Shown in pieces: positions 8,126 to 16,378 of a stretch of 64,000 bases of DNA. The translations under genes were made by a program, and so were the position numbers. The notes beneath the pieces were generated by a model. That model worked only from the letters and a program-made list of their open reading frames with translations. It did not search any database and was not told the DNA's origin. Source of the DNA: Rummeliibacillus pycnus_B. Lineage in GTDB: Bacteria > Bacillota > Bacilli > Bacillales_A > Planococcaceae. The stretch's first letter is position 1. Every line of letters starts with the position of its first letter. Where the stretch lies: contig NZ_JBCMNM010000015.1 in the NCBI RefSeq assembly GCF_050459865.1, positions 78,571 to 142,570 on the forward strand, given 5' to 3'.

Positions 8126-9226
8126 ATGAAATGGAAAGAACAAATTAATGATATGAAGGCTTACCAACCAGGTAAGTCAATAGATGAAGTAAAACAGGAG
8201 TTCGGATTAGATGAAATAGTAAAATTAGCTTCTAACGAAAATCCATTTGGCTGTTCTCCAAAGGTACATGAATTTGTTGCGAAAGAATCCATTAACTTCG
8301 CGCTATACCCAGATGGTTATGCTACTGATATGCGAGCAACGATTGCAAAACACCTTGGCGTTTCAGGAGATGAACTCATTTTCGGTAATGGATCTGATGA
8401 GTTGATTAGTATCATTACTCGAGCTTTACTGCATCCTGGTGTAAATACAGTAATGGGTAACCCAACATTTTCTCAATATGCCTTAAATGCAAGAATTGAA
8501 GGTGCTGAAATTCGTGAAGTTCCATTAAAAAATGGTAACCATGATTTGGATGCGATGCTTGAAGCCATTGACAAAAATACTGCAGTAGTGTGGGTATGTA
8601 GTCCAAATAATCCAACGGGTGTTGTAGTAGAAGATGCACCATTAAAAGCATTCTTAGATCAAGTCCCACATGATGTCTTAGTTGTATTAGATGAGGCTTA
8701 TTTTGAATATGTAACGAATAACAATCATAAAGACACTATTTCCTATATTCAAGAGTACCCAAATATCATTATTTTACGTACTTTTTCAAAAGCATACGGC
8801 TTAGCAGCATTCCGAGTTGGTTATGGTATTGCCAATAAAGATTTAATTGCTAAATTGGACCCAGTTCGTGGACCATTCAATAATACTGTATTAAGCCAAG
8901 CAGTTGTCCAAGTAGCATTACAAGACCAAGCGTATATTAAAAAATGTTGTGAGGAAAATATAAAAGGCAAAAAGCAATTTGAAGCATTTTGTGATGAACA
9001 CGGATTACACTACTATCCAACCGACACAAATTTTATTTTAATGGAAGTTAAGACTGACAGTAATCTTGTATTCCAAAAACTTATGGAACGTGGATTTATT
9101 ATTAGAAGTGGTAATGCATTAGGAACTCCTGGCTATATTCGTGTCACAATCGGTACACAAGCACAAAACGAAGGCTTACTAGCACAATTGAAAGCAATCT
9201 TAGAAAAAGAAGGCGTCTTAGCTTGA
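8126..9226 (+). CDS. hisC: histidinol-phosphate / aromatic aminotransferase
   Basis: A 366-residue PLP enzyme of aminotransferase class II, HisC subfamily. It has ASNENPFG near the N-terminus, CSPNNPTG, DEAYFEY and the PLP-binding lysine in RTFSKAYGLA, followed by FRVGYG. In Bacillales this enzyme serves both histidine synthesis and the last transamination for tyrosine and phenylalanine, which explains its place among aromatic genes. AGAGGAGGT gives a strong ribosome-binding site. Its stop codon overlaps the TTG start of tyrA. Confidence 0.94.
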   Translation: MKWKEQINDMKAYQPGKSIDEVKQEFGLDEIVKLASNENPFGCSPKVHEFVAKESINFALYPDGYATDMRATIAKHLGVSGDELIFGNGSDELISIITRALLHPGVNTVMGNPTFSQYALNARIEGAEIREVPLKNGNHDLDAMLEAIDKNTAVVWVCSPNNPTGVVVEDAPLKAFLDQVPHDVLVVLDEAYFEYVTNNNHKDTISYIQEYPNIIILRTFSKAYGLAAFRVGYGIANKDLIAKLDPVRGPFNNTVLSQAVVQVALQDQAYIKKCCEENIKGKKQFEAFCDEHGLHYYPTDTNFILMEVKTDSNLVFQKLMERGFIIRSGNALGTPGYIRVTIGTQAQNEGLLAQLKAILEKEGVLA

Positions 9227-10323
9227 AGCAAACAGTCCTTGTTGTAGGGCTCGGTTTAATAGGCGGTTCAATTGCCTTAGCTCTTCAAAAATCACCGAAT
9301 ATCCGAGTAGTTGGATATGATGCAAATGATAAAACGCTTCAAAGTGCTAAAGTGTTAGGTGTTGTGCAAGATGTCACGAAACAACCAGAGGTCGCAGTGA
9401 AAAATGTAGATATCCTAATTTTTGCGACTCCTGTAAATGCCACAATTGAGTGGATGGAGAAATTGAAAACCTGGGATATACCTAAGAATTTGATTGTTAC
9501 AGATACTGGAAGTACAAAATCACTGATCATGCAAAAAGCAGTTGAATTAAAAGAGTTAGGTATTACATTTATTGGAGGGCATCCAATGGCAGGATCCCAT
9601 AAAAGTGGGGTACTAGCTGCAAAGCCATATCTTTTTGAAAATGCTTATTATATGCTGACACCACATGAAGATGAGGACAACAGAAAAGTTCAGCAATTAA
9701 TAGATGTACTACAATATACCAGTGCAAAACTTATGACTGTTTCTGCGGATAATCATGATCAAATGACATCTGTAGTTAGCCATTTTCCACACATTGTCGC
9801 AGCTTCTTTAGTTCATCAATTAGCTCAAGAAAGCAAGGATAATTCATTGACAAAATTGTTAGCAGCTGGTGGTTTTAGAGATATTACAAGGGTCGCATCA
9901 TCAAATCCGCTATTATGGCGCGATATAACACTACAAAATCGAAAACAAATTGCAACCCAACTTGCAAATTGGCAACAAGAAATGTTGAGAGTTCAAACAT
10001 TAATAGAAAAAGGGAATGTTGAACAAATTGAATCTTTTTTTGCAGATGCAAAGAACTTCAGAGATGACCTTCCAGTGACTGCACAAGGGGCTCTTTATTC
10101 GACATATGATTTGTATATTGATGTACCTGACTACCCTGGTAGTATTGCTGAAATCACAGCATATCTGGCAGATGAACGAATTAGTATTACGAATATCCGA
10201 ATTGTAGAAACGCGAGAAGATGTATTTGGTATATTAGTAGTAAGTTTCCAAAATGCAGAAGACAGAGAAAAGGCGGCTGCTTGTATCGAGCGACGCAGTC
10301 CATATGAGGTATATATATCATAA
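9223..10323 (+). CDS. tyrA: prephenate dehydrogenase
   Basis: A 366-residue prephenate dehydrogenase that oxidatively decarboxylates prephenate to 4-hydroxyphenylpyruvate for tyrosine. The N-terminus is a Rossmann fold (VVGLGLIGGSIA), followed by DTGSTK and FIGGHPMAGSHKSG. Residues from about 295 form an ACT domain (DVPDYPGSIAEITAYL), the usual site of feedback control. Translation starts at TTG 9223 within a four-base overlap with hisC. Confidence 0.94.
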   Translation: MKQTVLVVGLGLIGGSIALALQKSPNIRVVGYDANDKTLQSAKVLGVVQDVTKQPEVAVKNVDILIFATPVNATIEWMEKLKTWDIPKNLIVTDTGSTKSLIMQKAVELKELGITFIGGHPMAGSHKSGVLAAKPYLFENAYYMLTPHEDEDNRKVQQLIDVLQYTSAKLMTVSADNHDQMTSVVSHFPHIVAASLVHQLAQESKDNSLTKLLAAGGFRDITRVASSNPLLWRDITLQNRKQIATQLANWQQEMLRVQTLIEKGNVEQIESFFADAKNFRDDLPVTAQGALYSTYDLYIDVPDYPGSIAEITAYLADERISITNIRIVETREDVFGILVVSFQNAEDREKAAACIERRSPYEVYIS

Positions 10324-10340
10324 AGGAGGTTGCGTATAAC

Positions 10341-11630
10341 TTGGCAGAAGTAAGATTAAATTATAAGAAGCCTACTTTGCATGGCAATATTACAGTTCCG
10401 GGTGATAAATCTATTTCTCACCGTTCCATTATGTTCGGAAGCATAGCAGAAGGACGTACTACAGTAAGTGGCTTTTTATTAGGTGATGATTGTTTAAGTA
10501 CGATTGATTGCTTTAGAAAGCTTGGTGTTGAAATCGAGTTGGATGGAACAAATGTGGAAATCAATAGTAACGGAATGGGAAATTGGAAAGAACCAATCGA
10601 TGTTCTGTATACAGGAAACTCTGGTACAACTACTCGATTAATGTTGGGGCTACTTGCTGGATCTAAAATACATTCCATCCTAAACGGAGATGCTTCTATC
10701 GGAAAAAGACCTATGAAACGTGTTATTACACCACTTCGTGAAATGGGTGCACAGATTACGGGAAGAATGGATGGCCAATATACACCTTTAGCTATAAAAG
10801 GTAGTCCATTATCTGCAATTGAATACACAATGCCTGTAGCTAGCGCGCAAGTAAAATCAGCTATTTTACTTGCAGGATTACAAGCAGAAGGAAACACTAT
10901 TATTCATGAAAAAGATGTTTCTAGAGATCATACCGAAAGAATGCTACGGCAATTTGGAGCTGAGGTAATTGTAGAAGATGGTACGGTATCTTATAAAGGT
11001 GGACAAACTCTACAGGCAACACATGTAGATGTACCTGGGGATATATCTTCTGCAGCATTCTTTTTGGTAGCCGGTGCAATGGCAGAAGATAGCGAAATCA
11101 CTTTGCATAATGTTGGTCTTAATCCTACACGAACAGGAATCATTGATGTGTTAACTGCAATGGGCGCTAATATGGAAATCATAGTAGATAATGAGGAAGC
11201 TGCTGAACCTACAGGTACAATTATGATTAGAACATCAGATTTAGAAGGTGTACAAATAAATGGTGATTTAATTCCTCGCTTAATCGATGAAATTCCCATT
11301 ATTGCTTTACTCGCTACAAAAGCGAACGGAACAACAGTTATTCGAGATGCGGCAGAACTAAAAGTAAAAGAAACGGATCGTATTACAGCAGTCGTCGATG
11401 AATTGAAAAAATTAGGTGCAAATATTGAAGCAACTGATGATGGCATGATTATTCATGGAGGTTCTGAACTTCAGGGTGCATCACTCAAAACATATGGGGA
11501 TCATCGAATTGGTATGATGGGAGCAATTGCTTCATTGGTATCAAATGGTGCTGTTGAATTAGATGATCCAGATTGTATTGCAGTATCATATCCAACATTC
11601 TTTGAAGACATTCAAAAGATAATAAAATAG
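10341..11630 (+). CDS. aroA: EPSP synthase, class II type
   Basis: A 429-residue 5-enolpyruvylshikimate-3-phosphate synthase (aroE in B. subtilis). It transfers the enolpyruvyl group of PEP to shikimate-3-phosphate. Key segments are PGDKSISHRS, LYTGNSGTTTRL, GKRPMKRV, SAQVKSA, RDHTER, NPTRTG and DHRIGM. The combination GDKS, SAQVK, RDHTE and NPTR corresponds to the class II signature known from Bacillus and Staphylococcus enzymes. The start is TTG at 10341, after the strong AAAGGAGG at 10322-10329. Last gene of the operon. Confidence 0.95.
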   Translation: MAEVRLNYKKPTLHGNITVPGDKSISHRSIMFGSIAEGRTTVSGFLLGDDCLSTIDCFRKLGVEIELDGTNVEINSNGMGNWKEPIDVLYTGNSGTTTRLMLGLLAGSKIHSILNGDASIGKRPMKRVITPLREMGAQITGRMDGQYTPLAIKGSPLSAIEYTMPVASAQVKSAILLAGLQAEGNTIIHEKDVSRDHTERMLRQFGAEVIVEDGTVSYKGGQTLQATHVDVPGDISSAAFFLVAGAMAEDSEITLHNVGLNPTRTGIIDVLTAMGANMEIIVDNEEAAEPTGTIMIRTSDLEGVQINGDLIPRLIDEIPIIALLATKANGTTVIRDAAELKVKETDRITAVVDELKKLGANIEATDDGMIIHGGSELQGASLKTYGDHRIGMMGAIASLVSNGAVELDDPDCIAVSYPTFFEDIQKIIK

Positions 11631-11645
11631 TAAGTTCTAAAGAAG

Positions 11646-11670
11646 CTCTCCTATATTAGGAGAGTTTTTC
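11646..11670 (+). terminator. terminator of the aromatic operon
   Basis: An 8-bp perfect stem CTCTCCTA/TAGGAGAG with a three-base loop and five T, 15 bp after the aroA stop codon. Confidence 0.88.
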
Positions 11671-11702
11671 CTTGTGTATAAAGCATTCGTCATGTAGCAT
11701 AA

Positions 11703-11819
11703 TGTTAAAAGCGTAGGCGGCTAATAATAGAGGAAGATAGCCTAAGTACGTTCACTGTGTTTGAACCCTCGAGGATCTAGTCTTAGAGCTAGATAATTTA
11801 AAAGCGGAACGTACCCGTT
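11703..11819. mobile_element. insertion-like repeat unit before ypiA
   Basis: A 117-bp non-coding unit bracketed by near-identical direct repeats, ATGTAGCATAA (11692-11702) and ATGTAGTATAA (11820-11830), ten of eleven bases the same. It ends with AAAAGCGGAACGTACC, shared with the structured element after dinG (AAAAGCGGAACGTATC near 30014), and has a second AAAAGCG at 11707. GTACGTT and AACGTAC inside are complementary. It reads as a small mobile or degenerate repeat inserted in the ypiA upstream region. Confidence 0.45.
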
Positions 11820-11851
11820 ATGTAGTATAAATAGAAGAATCAGGTGACAAA

Positions 11852-13105
11852 ATGGATATACAGAAAAAAATGATTGATGCAATTCAAAATGGTGACTTGG
11901 AAGGCATCCAAAATCTTCTCGAAGATTTTAAAATACAGGTAGACCCAGACATTCAGTATGAAGTAGTAGGTTTCCTTATGAACTTCGGCTTTTTAGAAGA
12001 AGCTGATGAATTATTAGAACATTTACTGTACTTGTTCCCAGATGAAGCACAACTTAAAATTGATCGTGCTACATTATTAATGGAGCGAGAACAGGAAGAT
12101 CAAGCATTAAATTTATTAATGTCGATTAACCATGATGCACCAGAGTATCCTCAAGTTCTATTGGCTTTAGCTGATTATTATCAAATGCAAGGGTTATATG
12201 AAGTTTCAGAACAGCGTATAAATGAAGCATTAGAATTATTACCAGATGAACTATTGTTACATTTTGCAAAAGCAGAATTATTAATGGAAATGGGACGTTT
12301 TACTGAAGCTGCTCGCATATATCATGAATTATACGAAGAACAAACTGAAATAGCGGGAGTACGGTTAGTAGAGCGATTAGCAGAAGTACATCGTGCAGGT
12401 GCAGCATTTGAAGAGGCTTTGACTTTTTATATAAAAGCACTTGAGGAAAATACATCACCTGATTTACTATTTGGCGCAGCATATTCTGCATTTCAATCAC
12501 AAATGTATGAAACAACCATCCGATATGCTGAAGATTTAAAAACATTAGATCCTGATTATTTCTCTGCATATCTACTGTTAGCACAAAGTTATGCAATGCT
12601 TGAGAACAATATAAAAGCTCTTGAAGTAATCAAAGAAGGTATAACTCGTGATGAATACGATAAAGAGCTATATTTATTTGCAGGGAAAATGGCTCTTAAA
12701 AACAGCCTACCTAAAGAAGCTGAACATTATTTGCGACAAGCAATAGCATTAGACAGTGAATATATGGAAGCAATCATTACGCTTGTTTCAATCCTTTCGA
12801 AAGAAGAAAGAGACGAAGAAATTGTTGAGTTAATAGAACAACTGGAACAAGAAAGTTTTGACTGGTCTACTTTATCTGCATTCGCTGCGATATCATATGA
12901 CCGATTAGAAAATTATGAACGTGCATACGATTTTTATCAGTTAGCATATAATGATCATAAGGAAGATCCATTGTTCCTTGAAAAATATGCTTATTTCTTA
13001 ATTGAAGATGGTAAACGCAAAGAAGCACAGGTAGTAGTCAATCAGTTAATCACATTGCAACCAGATGAACCGACTTGGCAAGACCTTTTACAAACGTTCG
13101 AATGA
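11852..13105 (+). CDS. ypiA: TPR-repeat protein YpiA
   Basis: A 417-residue protein made almost entirely of tetratricopeptide-like helical repeats; alternating alanine/leucine helices with Y-Y-L-A patterns recur about every 34 residues. No signal peptide or catalytic motif is seen, so it is a cytoplasmic scaffold or adaptor. The following gene is ypiB, as in B. subtilis, and the neighbourhood suggests a shared role. I recognise it by context and architecture rather than by a specific motif. Confidence 0.82.
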   Translation: MDIQKKMIDAIQNGDLEGIQNLLEDFKIQVDPDIQYEVVGFLMNFGFLEEADELLEHLLYLFPDEAQLKIDRATLLMEREQEDQALNLLMSINHDAPEYPQVLLALADYYQMQGLYEVSEQRINEALELLPDELLLHFAKAELLMEMGRFTEAARIYHELYEEQTEIAGVRLVERLAEVHRAGAAFEEALTFYIKALEENTSPDLLFGAAYSAFQSQMYETTIRYAEDLKTLDPDYFSAYLLLAQSYAMLENNIKALEVIKEGITRDEYDKELYLFAGKMALKNSLPKEAEHYLRQAIALDSEYMEAIITLVSILSKEERDEEIVELIEQLEQESFDWSTLSAFAAISYDRLENYERAYDFYQLAYNDHKEDPLFLEKYAYFLIEDGKRKEAQVVVNQLITLQPDEPTWQDLLQTFE

Positions 13106-13122
13106 GAGGAGGCTCATTTAAT

Positions 13123-13674
13123 ATGACCGCATCCGTTTCTGTCTTGGACAAAAAAGAATTTGTCCGCTGGTTTTTAAAAAAATACCAAATGAAACGACGT
13201 GAGTGTGTATGGATTTTAAATTATCTGCTTGGTCATGATGAATTATTGGAACATATTCATTTTGTGGAAGAAGCACATTACTGCCCACGAGCAATGGTCA
13301 TGTCAACAACAGATTCATCGGGCATACCATTTCGCTTCTATCGAGGTAATATTATGACAGCAGATGCGGAAAAATCCTTCCATGATTTAAGGCTTCATCC
13401 TGATGAGGAAATGTTCATACAATTGAATTTCCCCAAAGTACCACCTAGTCGTGAATACTTAACTGTATTAGAAGAAAATCCATACATGCCTAACTATTTA
13501 CAAATTAGCGAATCAGATCGCCAATTAGCAGAGGAAATTTTACAAGACAGTATGAAAACATTCCAAGAGGAAGCAATTCTAAAACAAATTGATGAAGCCC
13601 TTGATCAAAATGACAAAGAGAAGTTTTACAAGTTGTCTGCATTATTAAATGTTATAAAAAATGTGGAAAAATAA
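13123..13674 (+). CDS. ypiB: UPF0302 protein YpiB (ReoY)
   Basis: A 183-residue member of the UPF0302 family. The Listeria and Bacillus homologues, named ReoY, act with ReoM to promote ClpCP-dependent turnover of MurA and so limit peptidoglycan synthesis. The typical N-terminus FVRWFLKKYQMKRRECVWILNYL is only partly quoted by name elsewhere; here FVRWFLKKYQ and the acidic helical C-terminus are visible. The start at 13123 follows AGAGGAGG; an in-frame ATG at 13075 lies inside ypiA. A hairpin follows the stop. Confidence 0.87.
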   Translation: MTASVSVLDKKEFVRWFLKKYQMKRRECVWILNYLLGHDELLEHIHFVEEAHYCPRAMVMSTTDSSGIPFRFYRGNIMTADAEKSFHDLRLHPDEEMFIQLNFPKVPPSREYLTVLEENPYMPNYLQISESDRQLAEEILQDSMKTFQEEAILKQIDEALDQNDKEKFYKLSALLNVIKNVEK

Positions 13675-13703
13675 AAACTTCATCCATCATTGGATGAAGT
13701 TTT
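13674..13703 (+). terminator. hairpin between ypiB and ypiF
   Basis: A 13-bp perfect stem (13674-13686 with 13691-13703) with a four-base loop that overlaps the ypiB stop. The 3' arm ends in TTTT, then ACTTTTA. It may terminate or reduce read-through into ypiF, whose ribosome-binding site (AGGAGG) follows directly. Confidence 0.7.
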
Positions 13704-13722
13704 ACTTTTAGGAGGAATTTGG

Positions 13723-14172
13723 ATGTTTTGGACAAGCAAAGATATTGAGGAGTTTATTAAACAAAAAGAATTTATTGACACAGCTATAGTTCCATTAGTA
13801 ATGATAGAAGGGACAAATTTAGGTATAAAACAGAGTGCTTCTGGGGCAGAATTCTTAATGTCACTTACTAATTTTATTGAGCTACAATTCAAAGGACGAA
13901 TTGTTTTATCTCCTCCAATTACATATACCAAGTCAATGTCAAGAAAAGAATTAATCACTGCTATTCGTGATGAATTTATAGCTGCTGGTTTTAAATATAC
14001 TTTCTTTGTTACATCAGACCATGAATGGAATATAATTGTGCCAGATTTCGACATAATCTGGTTGCCATCTATTCCATTAGGTGATATGGATCAGAAGGTT
14101 AGACAATCAGTCCTAAGTGATCAGTTAAGACAGGTAATACCTATGTTATCTTCAAAATGGTCAGAACAGTAA
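13723..14172 (+). CDS. ypiF: DUF2487 protein YpiF
   Basis: A 149-residue protein of the DUF2487/YpiF family, known in Bacillales next to qcrABC; function unknown. It begins MFWTSKDIEEFI and has no membrane segment. The start at 13723 is chosen because AGGAGG at 13710-13715 precedes it; an upstream in-frame ATG at 13690 has no such site. Conserved position between ypiB and qcrA is the main evidence for its identity. Confidence 0.83.
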   Translation: MFWTSKDIEEFIKQKEFIDTAIVPLVMIEGTNLGIKQSASGAEFLMSLTNFIELQFKGRIVLSPPITYTKSMSRKELITAIRDEFIAAGFKYTFFVTSDHEWNIIVPDFDIIWLPSIPLGDMDQKVRQSVLSDQLRQVIPMLSSKWSEQ

Positions 14173-14225
14173 CTTTTTCTTTCAATAAATGTTCACAAAT
14201 CTGCATAAAACAGTTGAATGCGTTA

Positions 14226-14254
14226 TTGACCTAACATTTTACATGATATATCAT
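14226..14254 (+). promoter_or_regulatory. promoter and palindrome upstream of qcrA
   Basis: TTGACC (14226-14231) and TATCAT (14249-14254) are 17 bases apart. The minus-10 is half of a perfect 12-bp palindrome ATGATATATCAT (14243-14254). Further upstream, 14192-14199 reads TTTGTGAA on the minus strand, resembling the half-site reported for the respiratory regulator ResD. Regulation by ResD is inference. Confidence 0.5.
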
Positions 14255-14327
14255 AGATATGTCCTAGTATTACTATTTTGTATAAGTTTGTCTGTTGGAC
14301 TTACCTGAAGTTAGAGGGGGGAAAAGG

Positions 14328-14831
14328 ATGAGTAACAATCGTGTCTCAAGACGTCAATTTTTGAACTACACATTAACAGGTGTTGGTGGTTTCATGGCAG
14401 CTGGTATGTTAATGCCAATGGCTCGCTTCGCAGTCGACCCAATTCTACAAAAGAAAGCAGGCGGCGGCTTCATACTTACTGATAAAAAAGTTTCGGAACT
14501 TTCTGAAACTCCTGTAAAAGTAGATTTTTCATTCGAACAAGTTGACGCTTGGTACAAATCAGATGTTACAAACACAGCGTGGGTTTATAAAAATGGCGAT
14601 GAAATTATCGCACTTTCACCTGTATGTAAACATTTAGGTTGTACAGTTAACTGGAATGGTACTCCAGAATTTAAAGACCAATTCTATTGCCCATGTCATG
14701 GTGGCCGTTATGAGAAAAATGGTAAAAACGTGCCAGGTACACCACCACTTGGTCCACTAGATGAGTATGAAGTAAAAGAAAAAGACGGTCTAGTTATGAT
14801 CGGAAAAGTAAGAGCAAACACTTTAGTATAA
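14328..14831 (+). CDS. qcrA: menaquinol:cytochrome c reductase, Rieske iron-sulfur subunit
   Basis: A 167-residue Rieske protein of the bc complex. A twin-arginine signal (SRRQFLNYT, residues 7-15) and a hydrophobic anchor precede the soluble domain. The [2Fe-2S] ligands are in CKHLGC and CPCHGG (about residues 103-133). It accepts electrons from menaquinol and passes them to cytochrome c. The start at 14328 follows AGAGGGGGG; the upstream in-frame ATG at 14295 would displace the Tat signal. Length equals that of the B. subtilis protein. Confidence 0.96.
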   Translation: MSNNRVSRRQFLNYTLTGVGGFMAAGMLMPMARFAVDPILQKKAGGGFILTDKKVSELSETPVKVDFSFEQVDAWYKSDVTNTAWVYKNGDEIIALSPVCKHLGCTVNWNGTPEFKDQFYCPCHGGRYEKNGKNVPGTPPLGPLDEYEVKEKDGLVMIGKVRANTLV

Positions 14832-14852
14832 TTGTAAGGGGGTACGACAACA

Positions 14853-15527
14853 GTGCTTAATAAAATCTATGATTGGGTCGATGAACGACTTGATATTACA
14901 CCTATTTGGCGTGATATTGCCGACCATGAAGTTCCAGAGCACGTAAACCCTGCACATCATTTCTCTGCATTCGTATATTGTTTCGGAGGGTTAACGTTCT
15001 TCGTTACTGTTATTCAAATCTTATCAGGTATGTTCTTAACAATGTACTATGTACCAGATATTGAAAATGCATGGAAATCAGTTTACTACCTACAAAATGA
15101 GGTAGCATTCGGTGAAATCGTGCGTGGTATGCACCACTGGGGCGCTTCCCTCGTAATTGTTATGATGTTCCTTCATACATTACGTGTATTCTTTACAGGT
15201 TCTTATAAAAAACCTCGTGAATTAAACTGGATTGTTGGGGTTCTAATCTTCTGTGTAATGTTAGGCCTTGGCTTTACAGGTTACCTACTTCCTTGGGATA
15301 TGAAAGCATTGTTTGCTACAAAAGTAGGTATTCAAATTGCAGCATCCGTACCATTCATTGGTGAAGCAATCAAAATATTATTAGCAGGTGATTCTACAAT
15401 CATCGGTGCACAAACATTAACAAGATTCTTTGCGATTCATGTATTCTTCTTACCAGCTTGCTTACTTGCTTTGCTTGCTGCACACTTTGTCATGATTCGA
15501 AGACAAGGGATATCTGGCCCATTGTAG
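14853..15527 (+). CDS. qcrB: menaquinol:cytochrome c reductase, cytochrome b subunit
   Basis: A 224-residue b6-type cytochrome b. It has four membrane segments and paired histidines within the helices, seen in RGMHHWGAS with HTLRVFFTG, and later HVFFLPA with AHFVMI. FTGYLLPWD is a family segment near the quinone site. Start is GTG at 14853 behind AAGGGGG. Together with QcrA and QcrC it forms the Bacillus-type bc complex, with a short b subunit and a subunit IV-cytochrome c fusion. Confidence 0.96.
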   Translation: MLNKIYDWVDERLDITPIWRDIADHEVPEHVNPAHHFSAFVYCFGGLTFFVTVIQILSGMFLTMYYVPDIENAWKSVYYLQNEVAFGEIVRGMHHWGASLVIVMMFLHTLRVFFTGSYKKPRELNWIVGVLIFCVMLGLGFTGYLLPWDMKALFATKVGIQIAASVPFIGEAIKILLAGDSTIIGAQTLTRFFAIHVFFLPACLLALLAAHFVMIRRQGISGPL

Positions 15528-15571
15528 AACTTACAATCTAGCCATTAATATTTCCTTAAGGAGGGGACAAA

Positions 15572-16339
15572 ATGCATAAAGGAAAAGGAATGAAATTCGT
15601 AGGAGATACGCGCGTTCCTCAGAAGGACAACAAAAACGTATATCCACCAGATTATTCCGAATATCCTGGCAAAACAGAACCATTCTGGCCAGACTTCTTA
15701 TTAAAAGAATGGATGGTTGGTGCGGTATTCTTAGTTGGTTATTTAATTTTAACAGTTGCTCATCCATCTCCATTAGAAGGACAAGCAGATCCAACAAACA
15801 CAGGTTATATTCCAATGCCGGACTGGTATTTCTTATTCTTATATCAATTACTTAAATATGAATATGCTTCAGGTCCTTATAATACTATCGGTGCAATCGT
15901 TGTTCCAGCTATTGCAATTGGAGCATTAATGTTAGCACCATTCTTGGATAGAGGTCCAGAACGTAAACCAATTAAACGCCCGCTTCCAGTAGCATTTATG
16001 TTATTAGCACTTGCTTCTATGGTATTCTTAACTTGGGAATCAGTTGTAAATCATGACTGGGCTGCTGCTAAGAAACAAGGGCAAATCGTTAAAGCGGTTG
16101 AAATTAACCAAGAAGATCCAGGATACAAGGTATATGCTAAGCAATCTTGTATCAATTGTCATGGTGACAAACTTCAAGGTGGAGCAGGTCCTAATTTAAC
16201 TAATACAGGCTTGTCTCCGGAAGAAATAGCTAAAATTGCTCATGAAGGTAAAGGCGGTATGCCAGCTGGGCAATACAAAGGATCAGATGAAGATCTTAAA
16301 AAATTAGCTACATTTATTTCAGGCTTAAAAGCTGAATAA
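15572..16339 (+). CDS. qcrC: menaquinol:cytochrome c reductase, subunit IV-cytochrome c fusion
   Basis: A 255-residue fusion of a subunit IV-like membrane part (three hydrophobic segments; MPDWYFLFLYQLLKY contains the PDWY quinone-site motif) and a C-terminal mono-haem cytochrome c domain. The haem c site is CINCHG, about residue 193, with a later GGMPAGQ methionine as likely axial ligand. AAGGAGG precedes the ATG. The operon ends here with a terminator. Confidence 0.96.
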   Translation: MHKGKGMKFVGDTRVPQKDNKNVYPPDYSEYPGKTEPFWPDFLLKEWMVGAVFLVGYLILTVAHPSPLEGQADPTNTGYIPMPDWYFLFLYQLLKYEYASGPYNTIGAIVVPAIAIGALMLAPFLDRGPERKPIKRPLPVAFMLLALASMVFLTWESVVNHDWAAAKKQGQIVKAVEINQEDPGYKVYAKQSCINCHGDKLQGGAGPNLTNTGLSPEEIAKIAHEGKGGMPAGQYKGSDEDLKKLATFISGLKAE

Positions 16340-16351
16340 TAAATCGAAAGA

Positions 16352-16378
16352 AGAGTCAGGAGACTGGCTCTTTTTTTC
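16352..16378 (+). terminator. terminator of qcrABC
   Basis: A 7-8 bp stem (AGAGTCAG with CTGGCTCT, one G-T pair) followed by a run of T, about 12 bp after the qcrC stop. Confidence 0.85.

Noticed and set aside
10418..11446. Two long minus-strand ORFs opposite aroA
   Set aside because: They have no ribosome-binding site or recognisable motif, and aroA is clearly coding on the plus strand.
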